A program made the translations under genes and the position numbers. A stretch of DNA of 64,000 nt. It comes from Agrococcus sp. Marseille-P2731 (GTDB lineage Bacteria > Actinomycetota > Actinomycetes > Actinomycetales > Microbacteriaceae). The number at the start of each line of letters is the position of its first letter. Positions within the stretch are counted from its first letter, which is position 1. The notes under the pieces were generated by a model. The model was not told the origin of the DNA and made no database searches. It saw nothing but the letters and a program-made list of their open reading frames with translations. Shown one piece after another: positions 26,973 to 36,284 of this stretch. Where the stretch lies: positions 750,119 through 814,118 of the forward strand of contig NZ_FPEG01000001.1 of the NCBI RefSeq assembly GCF_900117395.1. The letters are read 5' to 3'.

Positions 26973-26978
26973 TAGGCT
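26973..26978 (+). promoter_or_regulatory. -10 box TAGGCT of recA
   Basis: Predicted transcript start near 26985, giving a leader of ~110 nt before recA. Confidence 0.5.
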
Positions 26979-27095
26979 GATCACGCACGACAGGCCCGCC
27001 ATCCACAGGCGAGCCGACGGGTCGCACGCGTGTCAGTGGCCCGACGTACCGTGAGCGCACAACATCAGCCATGCACGGCGAACGGAAGGCCAGCA

Positions 27096-28168
<1,073 letters not shown>

Positions 28169-28172
<4 letters not shown>

Positions 28173-28810
28173 GCGACCTCGAGCGGCCCGACCGCGACCG
28201 GCTCGCGGCCGTGACGGAGCTCTCCACCTGGATCGCCTCGAAGGAGGACGATCCGGTGGAGGCTCGTCCGTTCATCCGCGGCGGTACCTGGGAGGCCCCG
28301 GACGACGACGCGGAGGCGGATGCAGGCGCCGAGGTGCTCACGGAGCACATCGACGAGGAGGCGGCGCGGTCGATCGCGCTGCGCGCGCTCGGCCGTCGTG
28401 CGGCCAGCAGGCAGGAGCTCGATCGCACGCTCGAGCGGCGCGAGGTCGAGCCCGAGGTGCGCGAGGCGGTCCTCGACCGCCTCGCCGACGAGGGCCTGGT
28501 GGACGACGCGCAGCTCGCCCAGGACTTCGCGGAGCGGCTTCGCGTGCGCAAGCACCTGGGCGAGCGCGGTGTCGCGGCAGAGCTGCGCAAGCGCGGTCTC
28601 GACGCCGATGCCCTCGAGCCCAGCGACGATGAGGCCGAGCTCCAGCGTGCGATCGACGCTGCGAGCGACCGGCGCAGGCGGATGGGCAGCCTGGACGACG
28701 CGACGGCAGAGCGTCGTCTGGCGGGCTTCCTGCAGCGCCGGGGCTTCGGCGGCTCCCTGGTGCGCATCGCCATCGAGCACAGTCGGCCGAAGGGCCCGCG
28801 GTTCCGCTGA
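28169..28810 (+). CDS. recX: Regulatory protein RecX
   Basis: Binds and modulates the RecA filament. 213 residues: an acidic N-terminal extension of ~65 residues, then the all-helical RecX repeats, recognisable by [35 protein letters not shown] and LRKRGLD. Translationally coupled to recA. The C-terminal repeat ends in [14 protein letters not shown]. Confidence 0.93.
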
Positions 28811-28825
28811 GCGGCCGCGGTGCCT

Positions 28826-28840
28826 GCCCGAACTTCGGGC
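28826..28840 (+). terminator. Small hairpin after recX
   Basis: Five-bp stem GCCCG/CGGGC with an AACTT loop, 15 nt after recX. A weak terminator candidate. Confidence 0.35.
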
Positions 28841-28872
28841 GCGCATGCAGGTGCCCGTCATGCATCCTGGGC

Positions 28873-28878
28873 TATGTT
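28873..28878 (+). promoter_or_regulatory. -10 box TATGTT for the lipoprotein gene
   Basis: Six nt before the ATG at 28885. Confidence 0.5.
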
Positions 28879-28884
28879 GAGGCC

Positions 28885-29370
28885 ATGAAGAAGACCAGGA
28901 TCCTCACGCTGCCGGCCGTCGCCGCCGTCTCACTGCTCGCCCTCACGGGCTGCTTCCAGCTGCCGCCCGTCGGCGGCACCACCACCGACACCAGCACCGA
29001 GGACACCGGCTCCGAGGACACCGGCAGCGAGGGCACCGACAGCGGCGCCGAGTCGGAGGCGCCGGAGGAAGGCGCTTCGGTCGAGCTCGCCGGCACCGCC
29101 TGGTCGGGTTCCGACTCCGTCGGCAACGCGATGGACCTCGTGCTCGAGGAGGACGGCACGGTCCTCCTCAACGACTGGAACGGGGAGAACTGGGACGAGC
29201 CCTCCGACACCTGGGTCGTCGAGGGTGACCAGATCACCATGTTCATCTCGGGCATCCGCGACATCCAGAGCCTGGAGTACACCGGCACCGCAGCGCTCGA
29301 CACCATGAGCCTCACCGGCGTCGACGGCAACGGCGACTCCGGCTACGACCTCACCCTCACGCAGGGCTGA
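28885..29370 (+). CDS. Putative lipoprotein of unknown function
   Basis: 161 residues. A signal peptide with lipobox LTGC (C23) is followed by a Thr/Ser/Asp/Glu/Gly-rich linker (about 30-65) and a compact ~90-residue domain beginning LAGTAWSGSDSVGN, which resembles the small beta-sheet lipocalin-like domains in many secreted proteins (strand pattern with GTVLLNDWNG and TWVVEGDQI). No enzyme motif. It stands alone between recX and miaB with its own promoter and terminator. Confidence 0.78.
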   Translation: MKKTRILTLPAVAAVSLLALTGCFQLPPVGGTTTDTSTEDTGSEDTGSEGTDSGAESEAPEEGASVELAGTAWSGSDSVGNAMDLVLEEDGTVLLNDWNGENWDEPSDTWVVEGDQITMFISGIRDIQSLEYTGTAALDTMSLTGVDGNGDSGYDLTLTQG

Positions 29371-29388
29371 CGCTCCTCGTCCGATCTC

Positions 29389-29418
29389 AGCCGCCCCGAG
29401 CCCTGGCGCGGGGCGGCT
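29389..29418 (+). terminator. Terminator after the lipoprotein gene
   Basis: Ten-bp stem AGCCGCCCCG/CGGGGCGGCT with a 10-nt loop, followed by TCGTCGT. Confidence 0.7.
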
Positions 29419-29432
29419 TCGTCGTGCGCCGG

Positions 29433-29438
29433 TATCCT
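29433..29438 (+). promoter_or_regulatory. -10 box TATCCT for miaB
   Basis: Seven nt before the ATG at 29446; it argues against the in-frame GTG at 29440. Confidence 0.5.
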
Positions 29439-29445
29439 GGTGCGC

Positions 29446-30939
29446 ATGCCGATCAGCGCGCCGCCGCGGACCTACGAGGTCAAGACCTTCGGCTGCCAGA
29501 TGAACGTGCACGACTCGGAGCGACTGCGCGGCTCGCTCGAGGAGGCCGGCTACGCCGAGGCGCTGGATGGCGCGCCCGACGTGATCGTCATCAACACCTG
29601 CGCCGTGCGCGAGAACGCCGACCAGAAGCTCTACGGGCACCTCGGTCACCTCGCGAAGACCAAGCGGGAGCGCGCAGGATTCCAGATCGCCGTCGGCGGG
29701 TGCCTGGCGCAGAAGGATCGGTCCGCCATCATCGAGCGGGCCCCGTGGGTCGACGTCGTGTTCGGCACCCACAACATCGGCTCGTTGCCGACGCTGCTGG
29801 AGCGCAGCCGGCACAACGGTGAGGCAGAGGTCGAGATCCTCGAGTCGCTCGAGGTCTTCCCCTCCACGCTGCCGACGAAGCGCGAGTCCTCGTATGCGGG
29901 CTGGGTCTCCATCTCCGTCGGGTGCAACAACACCTGCACCTTCTGCATCGTGCCCTCGTTGCGCGGCAAGGAGCGCGACCGACGACCGGGCGAGATCCTG
30001 GCAGAGCTGCAGGCCCTCGTCGACGACGGCGCCATCGAGGTCACGCTGCTCGGGCAGAACGTCAACTCCTACGGCGTCGAGTTCGGCGACCGGCTGGCGT
30101 TCGGCAAGCTGCTGCGCGCAGCCGGCGAGATCGACGGGCTCGAGCGCATCCGGTTCACGAGCCCCCACCCGGCTGCCTTCACCGACGACGTGATCGACGC
30201 GATGGCCGAGACCCCGGCTGTCATGCCGCAGCTCCACATGCCGCTGCAGTCGGGCTCCGACCGCGTGCTGCGCGCCATGCGTCGCTCCTACCGCTCCGCC
30301 AGGTTCCTCGGGATCCTCGATCGCGTGCGCGAGCGCATCCCGCACGCGGCGATCACGACCGACATCATCGTCGGCTTCCCCGGCGAGACCGACGAGGACT
30401 TCGCCGAGACGATGCGCGTCGTCGAGGCTTCGCGCTTCGCCTCCGCCTTCACCTTCCAGTACTCGATCAGGCCCGGGACGCCCGCGGCCACGATGCCGGA
30501 CCAGGTGCCGAAGGAGGTCGTGCAGGAGCGCTTCGAGCGGCTCGTCGCGCTGCAGGACCGCATCGCCCTGGAGGAGAACCAGCGGCAGGTCGGGCGCACG
30601 GTCGAGGTGCTCGTCTCCGTCGGCGAAGGACGGAAGAACGCCGAGACGCAGCGCCTGAGCGGCCGCGCGGAGGACAACCGCCTCGTGCACTTCACGCCAG
30701 GCGAGCAGGAGCCTCGCCCGGGAGACGTCGTCACGGTCGAGGTGACGCAGGCTGCCTCCTTCCACCTGGTCGCCGGCACCCCGAGCGCCCTGCGACGCAC
30801 GCGCGCCGGAGACGCCTGGGATCGCTCGCAGGCCGAGAGCTGCGGGGTGCCGAGCCCCGCCGGAGCCGCACCGCAGCCCGCCGGCCCGGTCTCGCTGGGC
30901 CTGCCGACGCTGCGGCCGTCGAGCATCGGCGGCGTGTGA
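29446..30939 (+). CDS. miaB: tRNA-2-methylthio-N6-dimethylallyladenosine synthase
   Basis: Radical-SAM methylthiotransferase that modifies A37 of tRNAs reading UNN codons. 497 residues. The N-terminal UPF0004 domain supplies three cysteines ([20 protein letters not shown]); the radical-SAM CxxxCxxC motif is in [13 protein letters not shown]; a TRAM domain near residues 370-440 binds tRNA. The C-terminal ~60 residues are a Pro/Ala-rich tail beyond the TRAM domain. It is coupled to miaA, which makes its substrate. Confidence 0.95.
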   Translation: MPISAPPRTYEVKTFGCQMNVHDSERLRGSLEEAGYAEALDGAPDVIVINTCAVRENADQKLYGHLGHLAKTKRERAGFQIAVGGCLAQKDRSAIIERAPWVDVVFGTHNIGSLPTLLERSRHNGEAEVEILESLEVFPSTLPTKRESSYAGWVSISVGCNNTCTFCIVPSLRGKERDRRPGEILAELQALVDDGAIEVTLLGQNVNSYGVEFGDRLAFGKLLRAAGEIDGLERIRFTSPHPAAFTDDVIDAMAETPAVMPQLHMPLQSGSDRVLRAMRRSYRSARFLGILDRVRERIPHAAITTDIIVGFPGETDEDFAETMRVVEASRFASAFTFQYSIRPGTPAATMPDQVPKEVVQERFERLVALQDRIALEENQRQVGRTVEVLVSVGEGRKNAETQRLSGRAEDNRLVHFTPGEQEPRPGDVVTVEVTQAASFHLVAGTPSALRRTRAGDAWDRSQAESCGVPSPAGAAPQPAGPVSLGLPTLRPSSIGGV

Positions 30940-31844
30940 CGCTGCTCGCCATCGTCGGAGCGACCGGCACGGGCAAGACGGGGTTGTCGCTCGACATCGC
31001 CGACGAAGTCGTGCGCCTCGGCGGTCGCGCCGAGATCGTCAACTGCGACGCGATGCAGCTCTACCGCGGCATGGACGTCGGCACCGCGAAGGCGCCGATC
31101 GCCGAGCGCCGCGGCCACCCCCACCACCTGCTCGACGTGCTGGAGCCCTGGCAGGACGCCGCGGTGGCCGCCTACCGCGACGCCGCGCTCCTCGCGCTGC
31201 GGGACATCGAGGGGCGGGGCGCGGTGCCGATCCTGGTCGGCGGCAGCGGGCTCTACGCGTCGAGCGCGCTCTACGACTTCGCGTTCCCCGCGACCGACGA
31301 GGGGTTGCGCGCCGAGCTCGAGGCGCAGCTCGAGCGTGCTGGCGCGCACGCCCTGCACGCTCGGCTCCTGCGGGTCGATGCCGCTGCCGCGGCGGCGATC
31401 GGCCCGCACAACGGCCGCAGGCTCGTGCGGGCGCTCGAGGCGGTGACCCTGACGGGCGAGCCGTTCCGCGTCGGCCTGCCCCCAGAGGAGTCGATGCTGC
31501 GGCCGACCCTGATCCAGCACCTCCGCGTCGATCGCGAGGCGCTCGTGCCGCGGCTCGATGAGCGGGTTCGGCGGATGTGGCAGCTCGGCATCGTCGAGGA
31601 GGCGCGCATGCTGCGCGAGCGCGGCATCGAGCGCGGCACGACGGCGCAGCAGGCGATCGGCTACCGCCAGGCGCTCCAGCAGCTCGACGGCGCGCTGACC
31701 GAGGCAGAGGCGATCGAGCAGACGCAGGCGCTGACCCGCCGCTACGCGCGCCGGCAGGTGTCGTGGTTCCAGCGGTATCCCGCTGCGCCGCTCGCTGACG
31801 CGACGACCCTCGCGCGCGCCGCGCTCGATAGCCTGGGTGCATGA
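30936..31844 (+). CDS. miaA: tRNA dimethylallyltransferase
   Basis: Adds the dimethylallyl group to A37 of tRNA, the step before MiaB. 302 residues. The P-loop is GATGTGKT near the N-terminus (about residues 8-15); [18 protein letters not shown] and HHLLDVL bind tRNA and DMAPP; the C-terminus has [17 protein letters not shown] start overlaps the miaB stop; its own stop overlaps dapF. Confidence 0.95.
   Translation: MTLLAIVGATGTGKTGLSLDIADEVVRLGGRAEIVNCDAMQLYRGMDVGTAKAPIAERRGHPHHLLDVLEPWQDAAVAAYRDAALLALRDIEGRGAVPILVGGSGLYASSALYDFAFPATDEGLRAELEAQLERAGAHALHARLLRVDAAAAAAIGPHNGRRLVRALEAVTLTGEPFRVGLPPEESMLRPTLIQHLRVDREALVPRLDERVRRMWQLGIVEEARMLRERGIERGTTAQQAIGYRQALQQLDGALTEAEAIEQTQALTRRYARRQVSWFQRYPAAPLADATTLARAALDSLGA
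31829..31834 (+). promoter_or_regulatory. -10 box TAGCCT for dapF, inside miaA
   Basis: Six nt before the dapF ATG, within the last codons of miaA; dapF could be read both from this promoter and from the miaB-miaA transcript. Confidence 0.45.
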
Positions 31845-32761
31845 CAGCGCTGCGCACGGGAGCATTCGCCAAGGGGCACGGCACGGGCAACGACTTCGTC
31901 CTGATCGCCGATCCCGCTGGTTCGACGCCGCTCACGGCCGATCGCGTGCGCGAGCTGGCCGACCGCCGCTTCGGCATCGGCGGCGACGGCGTCATCCGTG
32001 CCGTGCGCGCGGGCCTGACCGGCGATGGCGCGCTCGACGACGCGCCGGCTGGCACGTGGGCGATGGACTACTGGAACGCCGACGGCTCCCTCAGCGAGAT
32101 GTGCGGCAACGGCGTCCGCGTGTTCGTGCGCTTCCTGCTCGAGGAGGGTCTCGTGACCCTGGAGGACGGGGCAGCGATCGATGTCTCCACGCGCGCCGGT
32201 CTCAAGCGCGTCGTGCGACGGGGCGAGCTGCTCTCGGTCGACCTCGGCCGCTTCGAGCTCGGCGGCGACCGCCTGGTCGCGGCGCACGGGCTCGACGTCG
32301 CGCGCCCGGGGCTCGACGTGGCGACCGGCAACCCTCACGTCGTCGTCGCCCTCGCGAGCGCAGAGGAGCTCGAGGCGCTCCAGCTGCACGCGGCTCCCGC
32401 GCTCGACCCTGTCGCCGCATCCGGCGCCAACGTCGAGTTCGTCGTGCCCGGCGCCATCGCCGACGGCGTCGGCGCAATCCGCATGCGGGTGCATGAGCGC
32501 GGCTCCGGCGAGACGCTCTCCTGCGGCACGGGTGCCGTCGCCGCCGCCGTGGCGACCCGGCACTGGTCGGGGGATGCGGCGGACCGCTGGATCGTGGACG
32601 TCCCGGGAGGCAGGCTCGAGGTCGAGGTCGACGAGCGGGGCCACGCCTGGCTGACGGGTCCGGCGGAGATCGTGTTCCACGCCACGGGCTCGGACGCCCA
32701 GGCGAGCGCCCTCGACGAGGCTGGGGCCGGCGACGCCGAGAGGATCAGTCCGGTGCTGTGA
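31841..32761 (+). CDS. dapF: Diaminopimelate epimerase
   Basis: Converts LL- to meso-diaminopimelate for peptidoglycan and lysine. 306 residues. The two catalytic cysteines lie in SEMCGNGVR and LSCGTGAVA; GTGNDFVLI is the N-terminal motif. The last ~20 residues (after EIVFHATG) are an acidic tail that overlaps the 3' end of the opposite methyltransferase gene by 17 nt. Confidence 0.95.
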   Translation: MTALRTGAFAKGHGTGNDFVLIADPAGSTPLTADRVRELADRRFGIGGDGVIRAVRAGLTGDGALDDAPAGTWAMDYWNADGSLSEMCGNGVRVFVRFLLEEGLVTLEDGAAIDVSTRAGLKRVVRRGELLSVDLGRFELGGDRLVAAHGLDVARPGLDVATGNPHVVVALASAEELEALQLHAAPALDPVAASGANVEFVVPGAIADGVGAIRMRVHERGSGETLSCGTGAVAAAVATRHWSGDAADRWIVDVPGGRLEVEVDERGHAWLTGPAEIVFHATGSDAQASALDEAGAGDAERISPVL

Positions 32762-33350
32762 CGGCGATGATCCGGTACGTGCGCTTGGAGTCGGCGCGCT
32801 CGACGTCGAAGTCGGTGAAGCGCTCCGTCAGCCAGCGCAGGAGCGAGTCGGCGCCGAGGTGCTTCTGCACCACGAGCCACGCGGTCGCGCCGGGGGCGAG
32901 CCGAGGGATCCACGTCTCGAGGAGCTCGTGCAGCTGCTGCTTGCCGATGCGGATGGGCGGGTTCGACCAGATCGTCGAGAGGCGGAGCGACGCCGGCACC
33001 AGGTCTGGCGTCGCAGGGGTGATGTTCGATAGACTGAGCAGCTCGGCATTCCGCTCGACGAGCGAGAGCGCACGGGCATTGACGTCGACCGCCCAGACAC
33101 GCGCGCCGGGGGATCGCGTCGCGAGGGTCGCGGCGATCGGTCCCCAGCCGCATCCGAGATCGAGCAGCTCCCCGGTCTCGGGAGGCGCGGGAACCGCATC
33201 CAGCAGCACCTCGGTGCCGACATCGAGTCGGTCGCCCGAGAACACTCCGGTCGCCGTGACCATCTCGCGCTCACGGCCGTCGATCGGCACCCGGATGGTC
33301 CGGACCGACTTCGGCGCGACGGGATCGGGAGAGAAGTAGTGGTCCGGCAC
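32745..33350 (-). CDS. Class I SAM-dependent methyltransferase (RsmC/MTS-type)
   Basis: 201 residues. The SAM-binding loop is LLDLGCGWGPIA (about residues 62-73), with acidic residue in AVDVNARAL and the amino-methyltransferase motif NPPIRIGK, in the NPP position used by RsmC-like enzymes that methylate guanine N2 of 16S rRNA. A rRNA or other nucleic-acid base target is likely. GTG start at 33350 with TACTGT 7 nt upstream; its promoter overlaps that of hflX head to head. Confidence 0.85.
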   Translation of the reverse strand: MPDHYFSPDPVAPKSVRTIRVPIDGREREMVTATGVFSGDRLDVGTEVLLDAVPAPPETGELLDLGCGWGPIAATLATRSPGARVWAVDVNARALSLVERNAELLSLSNITPATPDLVPASLRLSTIWSNPPIRIGKQQLHELLETWIPRLAPGATAWLVVQKHLGADSLLRWLTERFTDFDVERADSKRTYRIIAVTAPD

Positions 33351-33357
33351 GGACTCG

Positions 33358-33363
33358 ACAGTA
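33358..33363 (-). promoter_or_regulatory. -10 box TACTGT for the methyltransferase gene
   Basis: Seven nt before the GTG at 33350 on the minus strand, in the 27-nt gap between divergent start codons. Confidence 0.5.
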
Positions 33364-33377
33364 GCGAAGGAACAACG

Positions 33378-34895
33378 ATGGCAGAACCGCAGGACGCCGG
33401 CACCGGCGCCGACGCCGGTCACGGGCAGGGCCGGGCGATGGAGCGCATCCTCCGCTGGGCGCAGCCGGCAGACACGGAGGTGCTCGCTGCGCGCGCGCAG
33501 GCCCTGCAGGGCGACGACGCCTTCAGCGATGCCGACGGCGAGCAGCTCGACCGCGACGAGCGCGCGGCGCTCCGTCGGGTCTCCGGGCTCCGCACCGAGC
33601 TCGAGGACGTCACAGAGGTCGAGTACCGCCAGCTGCGGCTCGAGAACGTCGTGCTCGTCGGCGTCTACTCGGGATCGGCCGGGGACGCCGAGAACTCGCT
33701 CCGCGAGCTCGCGGCCCTTGCCGAGACCGCGGGCGCCCAGGTGCTCGACGGGATCCTGCAGCGCCGGCCGAACCCCGACCCCGCCACCTATGTGGGCCGG
33801 GGCAAGGCCGAGGAGCTTGCCGCGATGGTGAAGGAGCTGGGTGCCGACACGGTGATCGCCGACAGCGAGCTGGCGCCGAGCCAGCGTCGCGCGCTCGAGG
33901 ATCGCGTGAAGGTCAAGGTCATCGATCGCACCGCGGTGATCCTCGACATCTTCAGCCAGCACGCCAAGAGCCGCGAGGGCAAGGCGCAGGTCGAGCTCGC
34001 GCAGCTCGAGTACCTGCTGCCGCGCCTGCGCGGTTGGGGCGAGTCGATGTCGCGCCAGGCCGGTGGTCAGGTCGGTGGTCAGGGCGCGGGCATGGGGTCG
34101 CGCGGACCGGGTGAGACGAAGATCGAGCTCGATCGCCGTCGCATCCACACCCGCATGGCCAGGCTGCGCAAGCAGATCAAGGGCTTCGCCCCCGCCCGGC
34201 AGGCGAAGCGCGCGAATCGCGATCGCTTCGAGGTGCCGGGCGTCGCGATCGCCGGCTACACGAACGCAGGCAAGTCGTCGCTGCTGAACCGCATCACCGG
34301 CGCCGGCGTGCTGGTGGAGAATGCGCTCTTCGCGACGCTGGATGCGACCGTGCGGCGCGCACAGACGCCGGACGGGCGGGAGTTCACCATCGCCGACACG
34401 GTCGGCTTCGTGCGCAACCTCCCCCACCAGCTGGTCGAGGCGTTCCGCTCGACGCTCGAGGAGGTCGCGGAGTCGGAGGTCGTCGTGCACGTCGTCGACG
34501 GCAGCCACCCCGATCCTGCGTCGCAGATCGCCACGGTGCGCGACGTGCTGGGGGAGACGGGAGCACGATCGATCCCGGAGATCGTGGTGTTCAACAAGGC
34601 CGACCTCATCGCCGACGACGACCGGCTCGTGCTGCGAGGGCTGCAGCCGGATGCGATCTTCGCGTCGGCGAGGACGGGTGAGGGTGTCGACGAGGTCCTC
34701 GCGCGCATCGCCGAGCTGCTGCCGCGGCCGGAGGTGGCCGTCTCGCTGCTCGTGCCCTTCGACCGCGGCGACGTGATCGCGATGCTGCACGACCGCTTCG
34801 AGGTGCTCGAGGAGCGCTACGAGGAGGCAGGTACGCGCATCGACGCGAAGGTCTCCGAGGCAGCGCTGAGCCAGCTGGCCGCCTTCCGGGTCTAG
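33378..34895 (+). CDS. hflX: GTPase HflX
   Basis: Ribosome-associated GTPase that rescues stalled or stressed ribosomes. 505 residues: an N-terminal extension of ~65, the HflX N-domain (RRPNPDPATYVGRGKAEEL), a coiled-coil linker, the Gly-rich GGQVGGQGAGMGSRGPGETK loop, and the G domain with G1 GYTNAGKSS, G3 DTVGF and G4 NKAD. The ATG follows GAAGGA. It ends at a shared terminator with lexA. Confidence 0.95.
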   Translation: MAEPQDAGTGADAGHGQGRAMERILRWAQPADTEVLAARAQALQGDDAFSDADGEQLDRDERAALRRVSGLRTELEDVTEVEYRQLRLENVVLVGVYSGSAGDAENSLRELAALAETAGAQVLDGILQRRPNPDPATYVGRGKAEELAAMVKELGADTVIADSELAPSQRRALEDRVKVKVIDRTAVILDIFSQHAKSREGKAQVELAQLEYLLPRLRGWGESMSRQAGGQVGGQGAGMGSRGPGETKIELDRRRIHTRMARLRKQIKGFAPARQAKRANRDRFEVPGVAIAGYTNAGKSSLLNRITGAGVLVENALFATLDATVRRAQTPDGREFTIADTVGFVRNLPHQLVEAFRSTLEEVAESEVVVHVVDGSHPDPASQIATVRDVLGETGARSIPEIVVFNKADLIADDDRLVLRGLQPDAIFASARTGEGVDEVLARIAELLPRPEVAVSLLVPFDRGDVIAMLHDRFEVLEERYEEAGTRIDAKVSEAALSQLAAFRV

Positions 34896-34907
34896 CCGGC
34901 ACGAGGC

Positions 34908-34957
34908 ACCGACGACGAAGGCGCGGCTCCCACGGGAGCCGCGCCTTCGTCGTCGGT
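34908..34957. terminator. Bidirectional terminator between hflX and lexA
   Basis: Near-perfect inverted repeat with 24-nt arms (34908-34931 and 34934-34957), 12 nt after hflX and 2 nt after the lexA stop on the other strand. The arm AAGG...CCTT gives a few T residues on both exits. Confidence 0.85.
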
Positions 34958-34959
34958 CG

Positions 34960-35583
34960 TCAGACGGAGCGCAGCACCGCGACGACCTTGCCGAGCACCT
35001 CGGATGCGTCACCCAGGATCGGCTCGAAGGCAGAGTTGCGCGGCAGCAGCCAGGTGTGGCCGTCGCGCTGCTTGAACACCTTGACGGTCGCCTCGCCGTC
35101 GAGCATCGCCGCGACGATGTCGCCGTTGCGCGCGTCGCGCTGCTGGCGCACCACGACCCAGTCGCCGTCGCAGATGGCGGCGTCGATCATCGACTCGCCC
35201 ACGACCTTCAGCATGAAGAGGTCGCCGCCGCCCACCAGCTGCTTCGGCAGCGGCATGACGTCCTCGACCTGCTCCTCGGCAGTGATGGGGATGCCGGCGG
35301 CGATGCGGCCGACCATGGGCACGAAGGTCGCCTGATCCATGTTCCCGATCGAGGGGTCGAGCTCGTCGGGCACGAGCACCTCGATCGCGCGGGGCCGCGC
35401 CGGGTCGCGCCGGATCATGCCGGCGAGCTCGAGCTGTCCGAGCTGGTGGGTGACGCTCGAGAGCGAGGAGAGCCCGACGGCGTCGCCGATCTCGCGGTAG
35501 CTCGGCGGGTAGCCACGCTGCCGCACGGCCTTCTGGATGACCTGCAGGATCGCCTGCTGCTTCTCGGTCAGCTGCCTCGTCAT
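34960..35583 (-). CDS. lexA: SOS repressor LexA
   Basis: Represses the DNA-damage regulon and self-cleaves when RecA is activated. 207 residues. The winged helix-turn-helix covers about 1-70 ([20 protein letters not shown]); the cleavage site is Ala96-Gly97 (GRIAAGIPI); the catalytic dyad is S131 (GESMID) and K168 (ATVKVF). The ATG follows GGAG and gives the standard N-terminus; the frame is open further upstream but not conserved. It faces a LysM gene across a region with two LexA boxes. Confidence 0.97.
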   Translation of the reverse strand: MTRQLTEKQQAILQVIQKAVRQRGYPPSYREIGDAVGLSSLSSVTHQLGQLELAGMIRRDPARPRAIEVLVPDELDPSIGNMDQATFVPMVGRIAAGIPITAEEQVEDVMPLPKQLVGGGDLFMLKVVGESMIDAAICDGDWVVVRQQRDARNGDIVAAMLDGEATVKVFKQRDGHTWLLPRNSAFEPILGDASEVLGKVVAVLRSV

Positions 35584-35676
35584 ACCGCTCCGCTCTCGCC
35601 GCTCCGCGAGCCCCGATGCGCCCGCAGAACGGGCGTGTGGGTGGCCTGGGATTGACTGCTCCTGGTTCGAAAGCGT

Positions 35677-35698
35677 ATCCGACGGAGCGCCCGGATCA
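35677..35698 (-). promoter_or_regulatory. Probable lexA promoter
   Basis: On the minus strand, -35 TTGATC and -10 TACGCT are 16 nt apart. The -35 overlaps the nearer LexA box, consistent with autorepression. Confidence 0.5.
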
Positions 35699-35711
35699 AA
35701 TGGACGTTCGA
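35696..35711. promoter_or_regulatory. LexA box 1 (lexA-proximal)
   Basis: TCAAATGGACGTTCGA matches TCGAAC-N4-GTTCGA at 10 of 12 half-site positions, with one perfect half. Overlaps the lexA -35 hexamer. Confidence 0.6.
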
Positions 35712-35741
35712 GCGTGTCGCAGAGAAAGTGTGCGAAAGGGC

Positions 35742-35771
35742 TTGACGCTTCCGACAGATCGAAGATAGATT
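35742..35771 (+). promoter_or_regulatory. Promoter of the LysM gene
   Basis: -35 TTGACG (35742-35747) and -10 TAGATT (35766-35771), spacer 18 nt. The -10 lies inside LexA box 2. Confidence 0.65.
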
Positions 35772-35774
35772 CGA
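35759..35774. promoter_or_regulatory. LexA box 2 (LysM-gene-proximal)
   Basis: TCGAAGATAGATTCGA matches the LexA consensus at 10 of 12 half-site positions and is itself near-palindromic; it covers the -10 of the LysM gene. Confidence 0.8.
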
Positions 35775-35840
35775 AACAGAGATTCGCAGACGGTGCTCCC
35801 GGCCGAGCACCGTCTGCGGGTCCGAACCGAAGGAGCACCG

Positions 35841-36206
35841 ATGACTGCCATCGCCACCGCCGCACTGACCAGCGCACCGCCCACGACGCGCATCCGCATG
35901 ACCGCTCGCGGTCGCCGCGCGCTCGCCTTGCTGGTCGCCGCCCCCGTGCTCGCCGCAGGCGCGCTCGCTGGCGCTGGCCTCGTCGGCGACGCGATCTCCG
36001 GCGCGGTCGCCTCGTCCTCGACGCAGGGCGTCGAGCTCGAGCAGATCACCGTGATGCCCGGTCAGTCGCTGTGGCAGATCGCGCAGTCGGTCGCCCCCGA
36101 GGCAGACCCGCGCGACGTGATCGCCGAGATCGAGCTGCTCAACGGCATCGGCGGCGCCATCCAGCCTGGCGAGCTGCTCGCCATCCCCGCGCACTACTCG
36201 CGCTGA
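35841..36206 (+). CDS. LysM-domain protein, probable SOS-induced cell-division inhibitor
   Basis: 121 residues: a short basic N-terminus, one membrane segment (about 27-48), a linker, and a single LysM domain (about 68-116; [16 protein letters not shown]...ELLAIP). This is the layout of YneA (Bacillus) and Rv2719c (Mycobacterium), both encoded divergently from lexA and induced by DNA damage to delay division. The promoter here carries a LexA box. Function is inferred from layout, position and promoter; sequence identity to those proteins cannot be measured here. ATG follows AAGGAG. Confidence 0.85.
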   Translation: MTAIATAALTSAPPTTRIRMTARGRRALALLVAAPVLAAGALAGAGLVGDAISGAVASSSTQGVELEQITVMPGQSLWQIAQSVAPEADPRDVIAEIELLNGIGGAIQPGELLAIPAHYSR

Positions 36207-36272
36207 TCGTCCGGCCGAGCAGCCCGCCCGCCGCAGCCCGTGACACGTCGCGCGAGGCATCAGACATCGTCC

Positions 36273-36278
36273 TAGGCT
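36273..36278 (+). promoter_or_regulatory. -10 box TAGGCT for hisC
   Basis: Six nt before the hisC GTG at 36285. Confidence 0.55.
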
Positions 36279-36284
36279 GGTCTG

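Noticed and set aside
27030..27095. Upstream GTG for recA
   Set aside because: Would add 22 non-conserved residues; the ATG at 27096 has GGAAGG and gives the standard RecA N-terminus.
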